Counted from the stretch's first letter, positions 1-9,517 are shown. The stretch is DNA of 64,000 bases from Bacteroidota bacterium (GCA_035506275.1 DATJPT010000001.1:57012-121011), one strand, 5' to 3'. Notes: generated by a model from the letters alone, not told the origin. A program made the numbers and translations.

Positions 1-1729
1 GCGCTCCGGAATTCGGCTGGAGCGAAGCCGACGACAATCCCGTGATCGTGCACAGGGCCGATTCAAGTTCTTTGAAAATCTGCTGATATCCCTCCGCTTG
101 ATTGAGCGGGGCAAACGGATGAAGCCCTGCGAACTCCGGCCAGCTCACCGGCATGAGCTCCGTCGCCGCGTTGAGTTTCATCGTGCACGAGCCGAGGGGA
201 ATCATCGAATGTGTAAGCGAGAGATCCTTGTTCTCGAGACCCTTGATGTACCGCATCATCTCCGACTCGGAGTGGTGCATTGAAAAAATCGGATGCAGGA
301 GATACGGAGTTGTCCGGGCAAAAGGTTCAGGATACTCGATTTCCAGTGAAGAATACTTTTTGCCGATATCGCCATGCGAATGAGGCGCATGATTGGCGTG
401 GGCAAACAGTTCTTTTACCGCCGCAACGTCTTCGAGCAGTGTGGTCTCGTCCAACGAGATGCCGATATGCGTTGCATCGATGCGGCGGAAATTGTAACCG
501 GCGGCGACTCCCGCGCTCATGATCGCGTCGGTGTGTTTCCCCGCCCCGATCGCCAGCGTGTCAAACCAGACGCGGTTCAGCTGCCTGTAGCCGAGGTCCG
601 TCAATTCTTTGTTCAGGATCTCCGAGAGAAGGTGGATCCGGGACGCGATATTCCTTATGCCCCCCGGACCGTGATAGGCCGCATACATCCCAGCCATGAT
701 CGCAAGAAGCGCCTGGGCGGTGCAAATATTCGACGTCGCCTTTTCACGGCGAATATGCTGCTCGCGGGTTTGCAGCGTCATGCGGTATGCTTTATTGCTC
801 TGCGCATCGACGGAAACCCCGATGATCCTACCGGGCATATGGCGAATGAACTCGCTCTTCGTCGCAAAATACGCTGCGTGCGGCCCGCCATAGCCCATGG
901 GGACTCCGAACCGCTGGGTCGATCCGACGACGACATCGGCGCCAAATTCACCCGGCGGCGTCAGCAATGCCAGGCTCAGCAGATCGGCTGCAACAAGGGC
1001 TAAGCCCCCCTGTTCATGCACGCCGGCGATGAACTGCCGATAATCGACCACCGCCCCTTGCTCGTCAGGATATTGGACGATCGCGCCAAAATACGAACCG
1101 TCAAATTTCGTCTTCTCATGATCGCCAACGACAAGTTCGATACCGATACATCGCGCCCGGGTCTTAATGACATCGATAGTTTGGGCAAAACATTTTTCCG
1201 AGACAAAAAAACGATTCCGCGGCACGCCGTTCAGGTTCTTATTGACGATGCCGTAGACCATCGCCATTGCTTCGGCCGCAGCCGTCCCCTCGTCGAGCAG
1301 GGAGGCGTTCGCCACCTGCATCCCCGTCATATCGATCACCATGGTCTGGAAATTGAGGAGGGCTTCCAATCTCCCCTGAGAAATCTCGGGCTGGTACGGC
1401 GTATACTGGGTGTACCAGCCGGGATTTTCAAAGATATTTCTTTGAATCACTGCCGGCGTTATGCAATTATAGTAGCCTTGCCCGAGCATCGATTTAAGGA
1501 CCTTGTTCCTGGCGGCGGTCTTCCTCATTTCCCCGATGAAAGCATATTCGCTGACAGGCGGGGGAAGGTTCAGCGGCTCCTGCATTTTTATGCTGGAAGG
1601 AATCGTTTCATCGACCAGCGTATCGAGGGAATCGGTCCCGATCGTTTGAAGCATCGCTCCGAGGTCTTCGCTCGCGGGGCCGAGATGGCGGGATTGGAAT
1701 TTATCTTCTTGCAAGATCGGATTGTTCAT
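1..1729 (-). CDS. gcvP: Glycine dehydrogenase (glycine cleavage P protein), C-terminus beyond window
   Basis: P protein of the glycine cleavage system, a PLP enzyme that decarboxylates glycine and passes the aminomethyl group to lipoyl-GcvH. The minus-strand frame is open from an ATG at 1729-1727 to the window edge, giving about 576 residues. An N-terminal GcvPA-like part contains MTGMQVANASLLDEGTAAAE near residues 130-150. It reads without a break into a GcvPB-like part with MIPLGSCTMKLNA and ends at LQPNSGA. This is therefore the fused single-chain form (about 950 residues in the family), not the split PA/PB form. The PLP lysine lies in the missing part. It starts 30 bases after the rnc stop, so it may be read from the fab operon. 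No good Shine-Dalgarno is visible. Confidence 0.96.
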   Translation of the reverse strand, partial: MNNPILQEDKFQSRHLGPASEDLGAMLQTIGTDSLDTLVDETIPSSIKMQEPLNLPPPVSEYAFIGEMRKTAARNKVLKSMLGQGYYNCITPAVIQRNIFENPGWYTQYTPYQPEISQGRLEALLNFQTMVIDMTGMQVANASLLDEGTAAAEAMAMVYGIVNKNLNGVPRNRFFVSEKCFAQTIDVIKTRARCIGIELVVGDHEKTKFDGSYFGAIVQYPDEQGAVVDYRQFIAGVHEQGGLALVAADLLSLALLTPPGEFGADVVVGSTQRFGVPMGYGGPHAAYFATKSEFIRHMPGRIIGVSVDAQSNKAYRMTLQTREQHIRREKATSNICTAQALLAIMAGMYAAYHGPGGIRNIASRIHLLSEILNKELTDLGYRQLNRVWFDTLAIGAGKHTDAIMSAGVAAGYNFRRIDATHIGISLDETTLLEDVAAVKELFAHANHAPHSHGDIGKKYSSLEIEYPEPFARTTPYLLHPIFSMHHSESEMMRYIKGLENKDLSLTHSMIPLGSCTMKLNAATELMPVSWPEFAGLHPFAPLNQAEGYQQIFKELESALCTITGLSSASLQPNSGA

Positions 1730-1759
1730 TTCAATACTGTTAAGATCATCGGTTGGTCT

Positions 1760-2563
1760 TCAGGAGGGTAAAGGCTCCTTCACCTCCGGGTGCTGCGCCA
1801 ACAGCGAAAGCACATTGTGCGCCGCAGCTTGTTCAGCTTCTTTTTTATTTTTTCCCACCCCGACCCCCGTTTTCCCTTCACCGGCCGAAACCTCAACGGT
1901 GAATGTCCGGTCATGGTCGGGCCCCTCTTCTTTTGTGATCGTGTAATGCGGAAGGGGGAGGCCGTTTGCCTGCGCGTATTCAAGCAGCGCGCTTTTATAG
2001 TTCTCGTTCGCTTCCTGGAGGCTCCCTTCGGCCAGCATCTTCTTCAACTGCCGCTCGACGAATCGTTTTGCTTCTTCTAGCCCGCCGTCAAGGTAGACGG
2101 CGCCGATCACCGCTTCGTACGCATCGGCAAGAATCGTCTCTGCCCCTTTTTCGACCGTCTGAGCTGCGCTGTTGCTGAGAAGGAGAAAATCGCGCAGGTG
2201 AATTTCCTTTGCATAGTGCACCAGCGCTTTCCGGTTCACCAGCCTGGCCCTCATGATGGTCAGGTCCCCTTCTTCCGATTCGGGATAAAGCCGGAACAGG
2301 CGCTCGGCGACCACCATATTCAGTATTGAATCGCCGAGAAATTCGAGTCGTTCGTTCGAATGGATTTCCGACACTTCGGCAAACTGCAGGTACGACCTGT
2401 GGAGAACTGCCTGAAGAAAAATGCGCTTCGACCGGATGCGGTACTGGAGAGCGTGCTCGAATCGCTTGAAGTCAACCTTGGAATTGAGTTCGGAAAAAGA
2501 GTGCGCTGATGGTGAAGGCGCGGTGCGGAATAGATTTCGGACCCATTGACGTAAACTGCTCAC
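1760..2563 (-). CDS. rnc: Ribonuclease III
   Basis: Double-strand-specific endoribonuclease for rRNA and mRNA processing, 267 residues. The N-terminal catalytic domain (about 30-165) has the signature NERLEFLGDS at 70-79 and the second acidic cluster ADAYEAVIGA near 146-155. A double-stranded RNA-binding domain covers about 187-255. A roughly 30-residue N-terminal extension precedes the catalytic core. The start is GTG at 2563, 16 bases after the fabF stop. rnc downstream of acpP-fabF is a common bacterial arrangement, so co-transcription is likely. Confidence 0.97.
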   Translation of the reverse strand: MSSLRQWVRNLFRTAPSPSAHSFSELNSKVDFKRFEHALQYRIRSKRIFLQAVLHRSYLQFAEVSEIHSNERLEFLGDSILNMVVAERLFRLYPESEEGDLTIMRARLVNRKALVHYAKEIHLRDFLLLSNSAAQTVEKGAETILADAYEAVIGAVYLDGGLEEAKRFVERQLKKMLAEGSLQEANENYKSALLEYAQANGLPLPHYTITKEEGPDHDRTFTVEVSAGEGKTGVGVGKNKKEAEQAAAHNVLSLLAQHPEVKEPLPS

Positions 2564-2579
2564 ACCGGTACTTGTCCTC

Positions 2580-3842
2580 TTAGTTCTCCTGATATTTTCT
2601 GAAGAGCAGCGTAGCGTTGTGACCGCCGAACCCGAACGTGTTGCAGAGTGCGATGTTCACTTCCTTCTCGATGGAAGCATTTGGGACGTAGAACAGATCG
2701 CAATCCGGATCGGGCGTCTCATAATTGATGGTGGGGTGGATCTTGTTCTCCACAATGGACATGACGGTGGCGATCGAGCCGACCGCCCCCGAAGCGCCGA
2801 GCAAGTGTCCGACCAGCGATTTGGTCGAATTCACGGCAAGCTTCTTCGCATGCTCGCCGAAGACCGTCTTCATCGCGGCGGTTTCGTTCTTGTCGTTCGC
2901 CGGCGTCGACGTGCCGTGGGCATTCACGTAATCAACGTCGTCCGGCGAAACTCCCGCATCCCGGATTGCGGCTTTCATCGAACGGACCGCCCCTTCGCCG
3001 CCGGGAGCAGGGTCGGTGATGTGATGAGCGTCTGCCGTAAACCCGACGCCTGAGATCTCGGCATAAATTTTCGCCCCGCGGCGTTTCGCATGTTCAAGTT
3101 CTTCGAGGATGAGGACGCCTCCTCCTTCCCCCATGACGAACCCGTCGCGGTCCTTATCAAAGGGACGGCTGGCCTTCTGCGGCGCATCGTTGCGCGTGGA
3201 AAGGGCCCGCAAGGCGTTGAACCCGCCGATCCCCATCGGGCATATCCCCGCCTCCGAACCTCCGCTCAGCATCAGGTCAGCGTCGCCGCGCTGGATCAGA
3301 ATAAAAGCATCACCGATCGCGTGGGAGGCCGTCGCGCACGCAGAGGTCGTCGCGTAGTTCGGTCCTTTGAGGCCGTACTTCATCGAAATTCTTCCGGCGG
3401 CAATATCCGCGATCATCATCGGGATGAAGAACGGGCTGATACGGTGCGGTCCCTTGGTTTCGACGAGCGTTTCGTGCTGCCGCTGGAAGGTGAGCATCCC
3501 GCCGATGCCCGAACCGAAGATGATGCCGGCACGGTCGCCGGAAATTTTGGAAAAGTCGACCGCCGCGTCTTTCACCGCCTCGTCGGCTGCGGCAAAAGCG
3601 TACTGGGTGAACGGGTCGACGCGCTGCACCGTTTTCCGGTCCATATAATTCAGCGGGTCGAAGGCCTTCAGCTCCGCGGCAAACTTCGTGTCGTACTGCG
3701 TTGTATCGAAATAGGTGATCGGGGCTGCGCCGCTGATGCCGGCAAGGGCGTTCTTCCAGAAATCCGAGACCGTCAGGCCGATCGGCGTAACGGCGCCCAT
3801 TCCGGTGACGACAACACGACGCGCTTTCCCGTTAAACGACAT
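2580..3842 (-). CDS. fabF: 3-oxoacyl-ACP synthase II (KAS II)
   Basis: Elongating condensing enzyme of type II fatty-acid synthesis, 420 residues, the usual family length. It condenses malonyl-ACP with acyl-ACP. The catalytic triad is visible: Cys169 in TTSACATAS, His309 in NAHGTSTPAND and His346 in VGHLLGASG, with Lys341 also conserved. It follows acpP across a gap of about 100 bases that holds a strong hairpin. It precedes rnc. Confidence 0.98.
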   Translation of the reverse strand: MSFNGKARRVVVTGMGAVTPIGLTVSDFWKNALAGISGAAPITYFDTTQYDTKFAAELKAFDPLNYMDRKTVQRVDPFTQYAFAAADEAVKDAAVDFSKISGDRAGIIFGSGIGGMLTFQRQHETLVETKGPHRISPFFIPMMIADIAAGRISMKYGLKGPNYATTSACATASHAIGDAFILIQRGDADLMLSGGSEAGICPMGIGGFNALRALSTRNDAPQKASRPFDKDRDGFVMGEGGGVLILEELEHAKRRGAKIYAEISGVGFTADAHHITDPAPGGEGAVRSMKAAIRDAGVSPDDVDYVNAHGTSTPANDKNETAAMKTVFGEHAKKLAVNSTKSLVGHLLGASGAVGSIATVMSIVENKIHPTINYETPDPDCDLFYVPNASIEKEVNIALCNTFGFGGHNATLLFRKYQEN

Positions 3843-3880
3843 AGCTTGTTCCTTTGCTGCTTGTCAATCCGTTGTAAGAA

Positions 3881-3909
3881 CGTGATGCCGGACATTCGCC
3901 GGCATCACG
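3881..3909 (-). other. 11-bp perfect hairpin between acpP and fabF
   Basis: Perfect 11-bp inverted repeat (CGTGATGCCGG / CCGGCATCACG) with a 7-base loop, in the acpP-fabF gap. On the transcribed minus strand it is not followed by a T run, so it does not look like a full intrinsic terminator. A role in mRNA processing or 3'-end stability that lifts acpP output above fabF is an inference. Confidence 0.6.
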
Positions 3910-3942
3910 CTTGAACTTCATCGAGCATTCCCCGTATAGATG

Positions 3943-4179
3943 TCAGGAAACTTTTCCCGACAAGTATTTGATCGCATCTCCAACCGTCGCAATCTTCTCC
4001 GCATCCTCATCGGGAATTTGAAGGTTGAATGCTTTTTCAAATTCCATCACCAGCTCGACGGTGTCTAATGAATCAGCGCCGAGATCATTCGTAAACGATG
4101 CTTCCGGGGTAATCTGTGCCTCGTCAACGCCAAGTTTGTTCACAATGATCTCTTTTACTTTTGCGGATACATCAGCCAT
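3943..4179 (-). CDS. acpP: Acyl carrier protein
   Basis: 78-residue acidic carrier that holds growing acyl chains on 4'-phosphopantetheine. The attachment serine is Ser37 in [10 protein letters not shown]. Size and charge are typical. It lies between fabG (50 bases upstream) and fabF in the fatty-acid operon. No ACP synthase gene is seen in this window. Confidence 0.98.
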   Translation of the reverse strand: MADVSAKVKEIIVNKLGVDEAQITPEASFTNDLGADSLDTVELVMEFEKAFNLQIPDEDAEKIATVGDAIKYLSGKVS

Positions 4180-4229
4180 ACGGGTATCTCCTTCTGTTAA
4201 GTGATTATACTGCTTTAGAACATTGACAA

Positions 4230-4973
4230 TTACATGACCATGCCGCCATCAACACAGAGGACCTGACCGGTGATATAGTCCGCGTCCGGTGATGCAAGGA
4301 AACGAACCACCCCAGCAACTTCTTCCGGTTTTGCGATCCGTTTTAACGGAATCATGGCTAAGATAGCTTCTTTTTGTTTCTCATTCAACTTCCCGGTCAT
4401 ATCCGTTTCGATGAATCCGGGAGCGACCACATTCGCCTGAATATTGCGGGATGCAAGCTCTTTTGCGATGGATTTGGTGAACCCGATAACCCCCGCTTTC
4501 GACGATGCATAATTGGCCTGCCCGGCGTTGCCGGTGATGCCGACAATGGAGGAGATGTTAATGATCTTTCCCGCCTGTTGGCTCATCATTTGGCGGCACG
4601 CCGCCTTTGTGAAGCTGAAAACGCTTTTCAGATTGGTCGTGATCACCGCATCCCAGTCACTCTCCGACATCCGCATCAGCAATCCGTCCTTCGTAATGCC
4701 GGCGTTGTTGACGAGAATATCGATCCTTCCGAATTCCTGGATCACCTTCTGTACGATCTCATTCGCCTGGTTAAAATCAGAGGCGTCCGATTGATAGCCG
4801 ACCGCCCGTTTTCCCTTCGCCTGGAGATCGGCCGCAATGGCATCGGCCGATTCTTTTGAGCTGCGGTAGGTGAACGCAACGTTCGCTCCGGCTTCGGCAA
4901 GAGCAACGACGATCGCTTTGCCGATCCCCCTTGTCCCTCCCGTCACGAGCGCGATCTTATTCTGTAATTGCAT
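4230..4973 (-). CDS. fabG: 3-oxoacyl-ACP reductase
   Basis: NADPH-dependent reductase of the fatty-acid elongation cycle, 247 residues, classical short-chain dehydrogenase fold. Features seen: cofactor motif TGGTRGIG at 11-18, NNAG at 89-92, and catalytic Ser142, Tyr155 and Lys159 (YASSK). The C-terminus has the FabG-typical [12 protein letters not shown]. The next gene upstream is the DUF3109 gene, 23 bases away. The operon position supports FabG over a generic SDR. Confidence 0.97.
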   Translation of the reverse strand: MQLQNKIALVTGGTRGIGKAIVVALAEAGANVAFTYRSSKESADAIAADLQAKGKRAVGYQSDASDFNQANEIVQKVIQEFGRIDILVNNAGITKDGLLMRMSESDWDAVITTNLKSVFSFTKAACRQMMSQQAGKIINISSIVGITGNAGQANYASSKAGVIGFTKSIAKELASRNIQANVVAPGFIETDMTGKLNEKQKEAILAMIPLKRIAKPEEVAGVVRFLASPDADYITGQVLCVDGGMVM

Positions 4974-4996
4974 GATGGTCGTTTGAGTTCAGTTGG

Positions 4997-5593
4997 TCAT
5001 TGTTGTTGAGCGGCACCATACGCTTTTTGTAGTGCCGTCAGTTCTGTATAGCCGTCCTTTCCAAGGACAAACTCCAGTTCTTCCCTGCACGCTTCGACCA
5101 GGGTCGTTTCCCGGTTGTCGATGAACGAACAGCATGTTGTCTTTTCGTGCAAAAAATCGTCGAACGTCACTACTCCGTCATCGACGGAGATCGGGAACGC
5201 CACACAGTAAAACGGCTTCAGGGCCCATCGGCCAAGCTTCTCCTCCGTCCCGGCTATTTGCAGACTGCACATTCCTCTTTTATTGAGGAAGACGCATTTA
5301 TCATTCACCACTTCGGTTCCCAAAGTTTTGCCGGAGGGAAAATCTCCGTCATCCAGCACCTCGTTGTCGAACCACCGGGAGTCGTCGGTCGTTTGCGTCT
5401 CGTCCATGTATTTCTTGACCGTCTCTTTATGGGAAAGGATCAATTCTTTCTCCTTGAGGTCGATGTACACTCCTGCTTCGCAGCAGGTCGATTCGCACGC
5501 AAACGGTCCGCACCCTTTTGAAAATCCCTTTTCAAAAAGGATCGGGTCGACCTCGTACTTCCCAACGCGCATCGCCTCTCCGTTCCGTCCCAT
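4997..5593 (-). CDS. DUF3109-family cysteine-rich protein
   Basis: 198 residues. An N-terminal Cys cluster (GCGPFACESTCCEAGVY, about 27-43) and further cysteines in NDKCVF, RGMCSL, FYCVAF and TTCCSF match the DUF3109 family. A metal or Fe-S site is plausible, but the biochemical role is not known to me. The ATG overlaps the fabD stop in TAATG at 5591-5595, so it is translationally coupled to fabD. It separates fabD from fabG, which are often adjacent. An internal Met at residue 8 (MRVGKY) is an alternative start. Confidence 0.8.
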   Translation of the reverse strand: MGRNGEAMRVGKYEVDPILFEKGFSKGCGPFACESTCCEAGVYIDLKEKELILSHKETVKKYMDETQTTDDSRWFDNEVLDDGDFPSGKTLGTEVVNDKCVFLNKRGMCSLQIAGTEEKLGRWALKPFYCVAFPISVDDGVVTFDDFLHEKTTCCSFIDNRETTLVEACREELEFVLGKDGYTELTALQKAYGAAQQQ

Positions 5594-6510
5594 TAATTTT
5601 TCGCCGCTGCAACAGTTGCTGCGGTGTCAAAGCCGGCGATCGCAGCTTCCGGCGCGATTCTCTTGACGAGTCCCTGAAGAACTTTTCCGGGGCCGGTCTC
5701 GACGAAGGTCGAAGCCCCATCCGTAGACATATTCCTGATCGTTTCTTCCCACCTGACCGGGCTGGTCACTTGCTCGAACAAAAGGGTTCGGATCTCGCCA
5801 GCCTTCCGCACCGGTTTCGCCGACACGTTTGCATAGACCGGGATCTGTGCATCCCGAATGGCCGTTCTGTCCAGAGCCGATTTCAATCCATCCTTCGCCG
5901 ATCGCATCAACGGGGAATGAAAGGCGCCGCTGACGACGAGTTCCTTCACCAATTTTGCGCCGCGCTGTTTAGCCAATTCCATCGCCTTGCGAACTCCGGC
6001 GACCGATCCCGAGATGACGATCTGTCCCGGAGAATTAAAATTAGCGGCCTGCACAATTCCGTCGCTCGATGCCGCGCGGCAAACTTCCTCGATCGTTTGT
6101 GCTTCAAGTCCGACGACCGCCGCCATCGTCCCAGGATTCTCTTCTCCCGCCTTCTGCATCAGCTCTCCGCGCAGACGAACGAGCTTCAACGCTTCCTCAA
6201 AGGCGATCGCCCCGGCGGCGACAAGTGCCGAATATTCTCCGAGGGAGTGGCCGGCGGTCATCGCGGGGTCGCCGGGTTTGAGAATATTCCAGACGGCAAT
6301 GCTGTGGAGAAAAATCGCCGGCTGGGTATTTCTGGTCTGTTTGAGCTCTTCTTCGGGCCCGTCAAAACAGATCTTCGACAGGGAAAAACCGAGGACCTTG
6401 TCGGCTTTCGCGAACAGAGCTTTGGCCGCATCAAATTCGGCGCACAGATCCTTTCCCATCCCGACGTATTGCGAGCCTTGTCCCGGAAAAATATATGCCG
6501 TTGTACCCAT
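5593..6510 (-). CDS. fabD: Malonyl-CoA:ACP transacylase
   Basis: Loads malonyl groups from CoA onto ACP. 305 residues, normal for the family. The FPGQGSQ motif is at 8-14, the nucleophile Ser89 sits in GHSLGEYSALVAAG, and His197 in GAFHSPLM completes the dyad. It lies 20 bases downstream of fabH and overlaps the next gene by one base. Confidence 0.98.
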   Translation of the reverse strand: MGTTAYIFPGQGSQYVGMGKDLCAEFDAAKALFAKADKVLGFSLSKICFDGPEEELKQTRNTQPAIFLHSIAVWNILKPGDPAMTAGHSLGEYSALVAAGAIAFEEALKLVRLRGELMQKAGEENPGTMAAVVGLEAQTIEEVCRAASSDGIVQAANFNSPGQIVISGSVAGVRKAMELAKQRGAKLVKELVVSGAFHSPLMRSAKDGLKSALDRTAIRDAQIPVYANVSAKPVRKAGEIRTLLFEQVTSPVRWEETIRNMSTDGASTFVETGPGKVLQGLVKRIAPEAAIAGFDTAATVAAAKN

Positions 6511-6530
6511 GTTCCGCTGCGATCCGATCC

Positions 6531-7541
6531 TTAAACCGACTTCGGCCCGTCAATTCCCCACTTCACCAGCACTGCTCCCCAGGTATACCCTGCGCCGAAA
6601 CTCGAAAGTACCAGGTTGTGCCCTTTCTTGATTTTTCCCGCTTCCCACCATTCGGACAGGCAGAGGGGAATGGTCGCAGCGGTGGTGTTTCCGTAGCGGT
6701 CGATGTTGATCATCACCTTGGATTTGTCGATCTCCATCCGCTCCGCACATGCGTCGATGATGCGCAGGTTCGCCTGGTGCGGCACCAGCCAATCGACATC
6801 TTTGCCGGTGAGGTTGTTCCGCTTCATGATCTCGGCGGAAACCTCCGCCATGCCGATCACCGCCACCTTGAAGACCGCCTTTCCGTCCTGATAAATATAG
6901 TGCATCTTCTTATCGACGGTTTCATGGGTGGATGGACGAAGACTTCCGCCTGCTGACATGTGAAGCGCGAACCCGCCGGAACCGTCCGTATAGAGTTTAT
7001 GATCAAGAATGCCGACGGTATCGTCGGAGGTCGGCTCAAGCAGAACCGCCGCTCCGGCATCGCCAAAAAGAATGCATGTGTTCCGGTCTGTATAATCGAC
7101 GATGGAACTCATTTTGTCGGCGCCCACGACCACGACGTTCTTATACGCTCCTGTTTCGACCAGCTGAGAACCGATCGTGATCGCATAGACAAACCCTGAA
7201 CAAGCGGCGTTGAGGTCAAAGCCCCACGCTTTCTTCGCCCCGATCTTCTCCTGGATGATGCACGCGGTTGCGGGGAAGAACATATCCGGCGTTACCGTAG
7301 CGACGATGATCACTTCGATCTCTGATGCGTCCATGCCGCGGCGGGCCAGCATATTTTTCACAGCGTTGGAACCTAAATCGGACGTTCCTCCTTCTGCAAG
7401 AATGCGGCGTTCGCGGATTCCAGTTCGAGTCCGGATCCACTCGTCGTTCGTGTTGACCATTTTTTCGAGGTCGTGGTTCGTGAGAACCTTTTCCGGAGCG
7501 TAATGGCCGACGGCCGTGATCATTGCTCGTATTCTACCCAT
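6531..7541 (-). CDS. fabH: 3-oxoacyl-ACP synthase III (KAS III)
   Basis: Starts fatty-acid synthesis by condensing an acyl-CoA primer with malonyl-ACP. 336 residues. The triad is Cys114 (NAACSGF), His255 (PHQAN) and Asn285 (YGNTTAA). The start overlaps the end of plsX by 8 bases. An alternative Met at residue 7 (MITAVGHY) fits the usual FabH N-terminus equally well. Confidence 0.98.
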   Translation of the reverse strand: MGRIRAMITAVGHYAPEKVLTNHDLEKMVNTNDEWIRTRTGIRERRILAEGGTSDLGSNAVKNMLARRGMDASEIEVIIVATVTPDMFFPATACIIQEKIGAKKAWGFDLNAACSGFVYAITIGSQLVETGAYKNVVVVGADKMSSIVDYTDRNTCILFGDAGAAVLLEPTSDDTVGILDHKLYTDGSGGFALHMSAGGSLRPSTHETVDKKMHYIYQDGKAVFKVAVIGMAEVSAEIMKRNNLTGKDVDWLVPHQANLRIIDACAERMEIDKSKVMINIDRYGNTTAATIPLCLSEWWEAGKIKKGHNLVLSSFGAGYTWGAVLVKWGIDGPKSV

Positions 7542-8577
7542 TCATTCCTTCGGAGCTGTTTTCGCGTAATGATTGTTCGATATGAAAATTGATTTTCTTG
7601 TTCACCATCTCTTCAGCGCGGAGGATCATGTTCGAGATCGCTTTCGGCGTTGAACTGCCGTGCCCGATGATCGTCACGCCGTTCACTCCCAGAAGGGGGA
7701 CGCCGCCGAATTCCTGATAATCGAAATCTTTGAAGATCTTCCTCAACGGATTCCGGAGAAGTCCCATCAACACCTTCTGTACTGTTCCCTGTTCGGCGTA
7801 GTCCTTGAATTTTACCTTCAAGAACGACGGAACGCTTTCGGCAAACTTCAGAAGAACATTGCCGACAAAGCCGTCGCAGACAACGACGTCGGCTTTCCCG
7901 CGGAGGATATCGCGCCCCTCCACGTTGCCGATGAAATTCAATTTCCCTTTCGCGGCTGCAAACTTCGCATAGGCCTCTTTTGCAAGGTCATCCCCCTTCG
8001 ATTCTTCCTCGCCGACGTTGAGCAAGCCGACCCGCGGGTTCTTCTTCTTGAAGATGTACTCCGCATAAATGCTCCCCATGGCGCCGAACTCGAACAGAAA
8101 ATGCGGTTTGCTGTCGGTCACCGCGCCGGCATCGACGATGAGGGTCGGTCCGGTTTCGGAAGGAAAAATCGCTGCCACCGCCGGGCGGCTGACGCCGGGG
8201 ATCCTGCCGAGGAGGAGCGTGGATGCTGCGGTCACCGCCCCCGTGTTCCCTGCGCTGACGAACGCATCAACCTTCTTTTCCTTGTGCATCACCATGCCGA
8301 CGACGAGCGACGAACCGGGCTTCTGCTTCAGCGCCACGACCGGAGAATCGTGCATAGCGATCACATCGTTCGCCGGGACGACGGAAAGCGAAAGGCCGTC
8401 GGCTTTTGTTTTGGCTAGCTCGGCCGCAATTTCCTTTTCTTTTCCCACCAGCACAACGTCGAACCTGTTTCCGGTCCGGCGCAGAATGTCCACGGCTCCC
8501 CGCACTTCGTGAGAAGGGGCAAAATCTCCCCCCATCGCGTCGACAGCGATCCGCAGTTTTCCCTCTGCGTGGTTCAA
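7534..8577 (-). CDS. plsX: Phosphate acyltransferase PlsX
   Basis: Makes acyl-phosphate from acyl-ACP, the first step toward phosphatidic acid in the PlsX/PlsY route. 347 residues. The N-terminal IAVDAMGGDFAP motif and SAGNTGA are diagnostic. The reading frame begins at a TTG (8577), because no upstream in-frame ATG fits the conserved N-terminus. It lies between rpmF and fabH, a very common gene order. Confidence 0.97.
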   Translation of the reverse strand: MNHAEGKLRIAVDAMGGDFAPSHEVRGAVDILRRTGNRFDVVLVGKEKEIAAELAKTKADGLSLSVVPANDVIAMHDSPVVALKQKPGSSLVVGMVMHKEKKVDAFVSAGNTGAVTAASTLLLGRIPGVSRPAVAAIFPSETGPTLIVDAGAVTDSKPHFLFEFGAMGSIYAEYIFKKKNPRVGLLNVGEEESKGDDLAKEAYAKFAAAKGKLNFIGNVEGRDILRGKADVVVCDGFVGNVLLKFAESVPSFLKVKFKDYAEQGTVQKVLMGLLRNPLRKIFKDFDYQEFGGVPLLGVNGVTIIGHGSSTPKAISNMILRAEEMVNKKINFHIEQSLRENSSEGMNG

Positions 8578-8646
8578 AGCATTTCCACCAGGACTATGGC
8601 TGAATGTTTCGACGTCAGTTGTTTACGGGCATCCGCTTGCGCGATG

Positions 8647-8829
8647 CTACGCTTCTTTCGGGATGATAATCGAACGGCCGTTGTAGTAGCCGCAGTTCGG
8701 ACAGGCACGATGCAGGAGTTTCGGCTCCCGGCAGTTCGGGCATTCCGCTAACGACGGCGTCGTTGCCTTGTAATGCGTGCGACGCTTCCGGCCGCGAGTT
8801 TTTGAGTGGCGGCGTTTCGGGTTTGGCAT
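8647..8829 (-). CDS. rpmF: 50S ribosomal protein L32
   Basis: 60-residue basic protein of the large ribosomal subunit. The N-terminus [16 protein letters not shown] is typical. Two CPNC-type knuckles (CPNC at about 35-38 and CPNCG at about 48-52) make this the zinc-binding form. It lies between yceD and plsX. Confidence 0.98.
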   Translation of the reverse strand: MPNPKRRHSKTRGRKRRTHYKATTPSLAECPNCREPKLLHRACPNCGYYNGRSIIIPKEA

Positions 8830-8852
8830 TGCGGTAATTCCTTATAGTAAAT

Positions 8853-9380
8853 TTAGTTCTTCTTCTTTGACATTGAAACTTCAACGAGCTCCGCGAGCTT
8901 GTTCCACCGGGAATCGCTTTTGTCGGGAGCACAATCACAGCTGCCGCCGGCAGCGTGATTCAAATTCTTTCCGCACCTCGGGCAAAGCCCGGCGCAGTTT
9001 TCCTTGCATAACAGCTTCAGCGGTACCGCAACAAGCAGCGTGTCGCGGACGGCGTCGGAGATATCGATGATATTGGTGTCCGCCCGCAATATCCGGATGT
9101 CCTCTTCCCGATCAGCCGAGCGCTCTTCGCCATCCCACACGTAGACGATCTGAAAGGAAGGAGAAATCTCTTTCGTAAATTCGTCCAGGCACCGGTCGCA
9201 CTGAAACGAGGCGCTCGACCGTACACCGGCCCGCAGAAGAATCTGCCTGGATGATTTTTCGAGCGTCACATGCGACGTGACCTCGCCGAGAAAATGCTCG
9301 TGCAACTCGAGCTCAGCAGCGCTTTTTGACAGCTTGTATTCATGTGTTCCCTGCGAAAGGTTCGAAATGTTGATCTTCAC
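8853..9380 (-). CDS. YceD/DUF177-family protein
   Basis: 175-residue member of the DUF177 (YceD) family, which is usually encoded just before rpmF and is linked to 23S rRNA maturation in some bacteria. The core CDRCLDEF motif is near 69-76. A cysteine-rich tail (CKENCAGLCPRCG ... CDC) looks like a zinc site. The start is GTG at 9380 with GGAGGAAAAG directly upstream on the minus strand. First gene of the leftward fatty-acid operon. Confidence 0.93.
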   Translation of the reverse strand: MKINISNLSQGTHEYKLSKSAAELELHEHFLGEVTSHVTLEKSSRQILLRAGVRSSASFQCDRCLDEFTKEISPSFQIVYVWDGEERSADREEDIRILRADTNIIDISDAVRDTLLVAVPLKLLCKENCAGLCPRCGKNLNHAAGGSCDCAPDKSDSRWNKLAELVEVSMSKKKN

Positions 9381-9488
9381 CTTTTCCTCCTGCTATTGCA
9401 ACATCCTGATCCGACCTCGCACCGCATTTCCCGTCAAAATCGACCGCAATTGTCAAAAAACGAGCCGCCGCTCAAAAAAAACCTGCTA

Positions 9489-9517
9489 AATATACCCAAA
9501 AACGACGAGAGAGTCAA
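9489..9517 (-). promoter_or_regulatory. Predicted promoter of the yceD-rpmF-plsX-fab operon
   Basis: On the minus strand: TTGACT (9517-9512), a 17-base spacer, then TATATT (9494-9489) running into TTAGC. Counted from the TTG, the spacing to TA is 20 bases, the same as at the other strong promoters in this window. It is about 110 bases before the yceD start, with no competing gene between. Confidence 0.75.

Noticed and set aside
374..1771. Long plus-strand frames at 374-1003 and 1016-1771
   Set aside because: They are antisense shadows of gcvP, whose minus-strand frame is continuous to the window edge and carries clear GcvP motifs.
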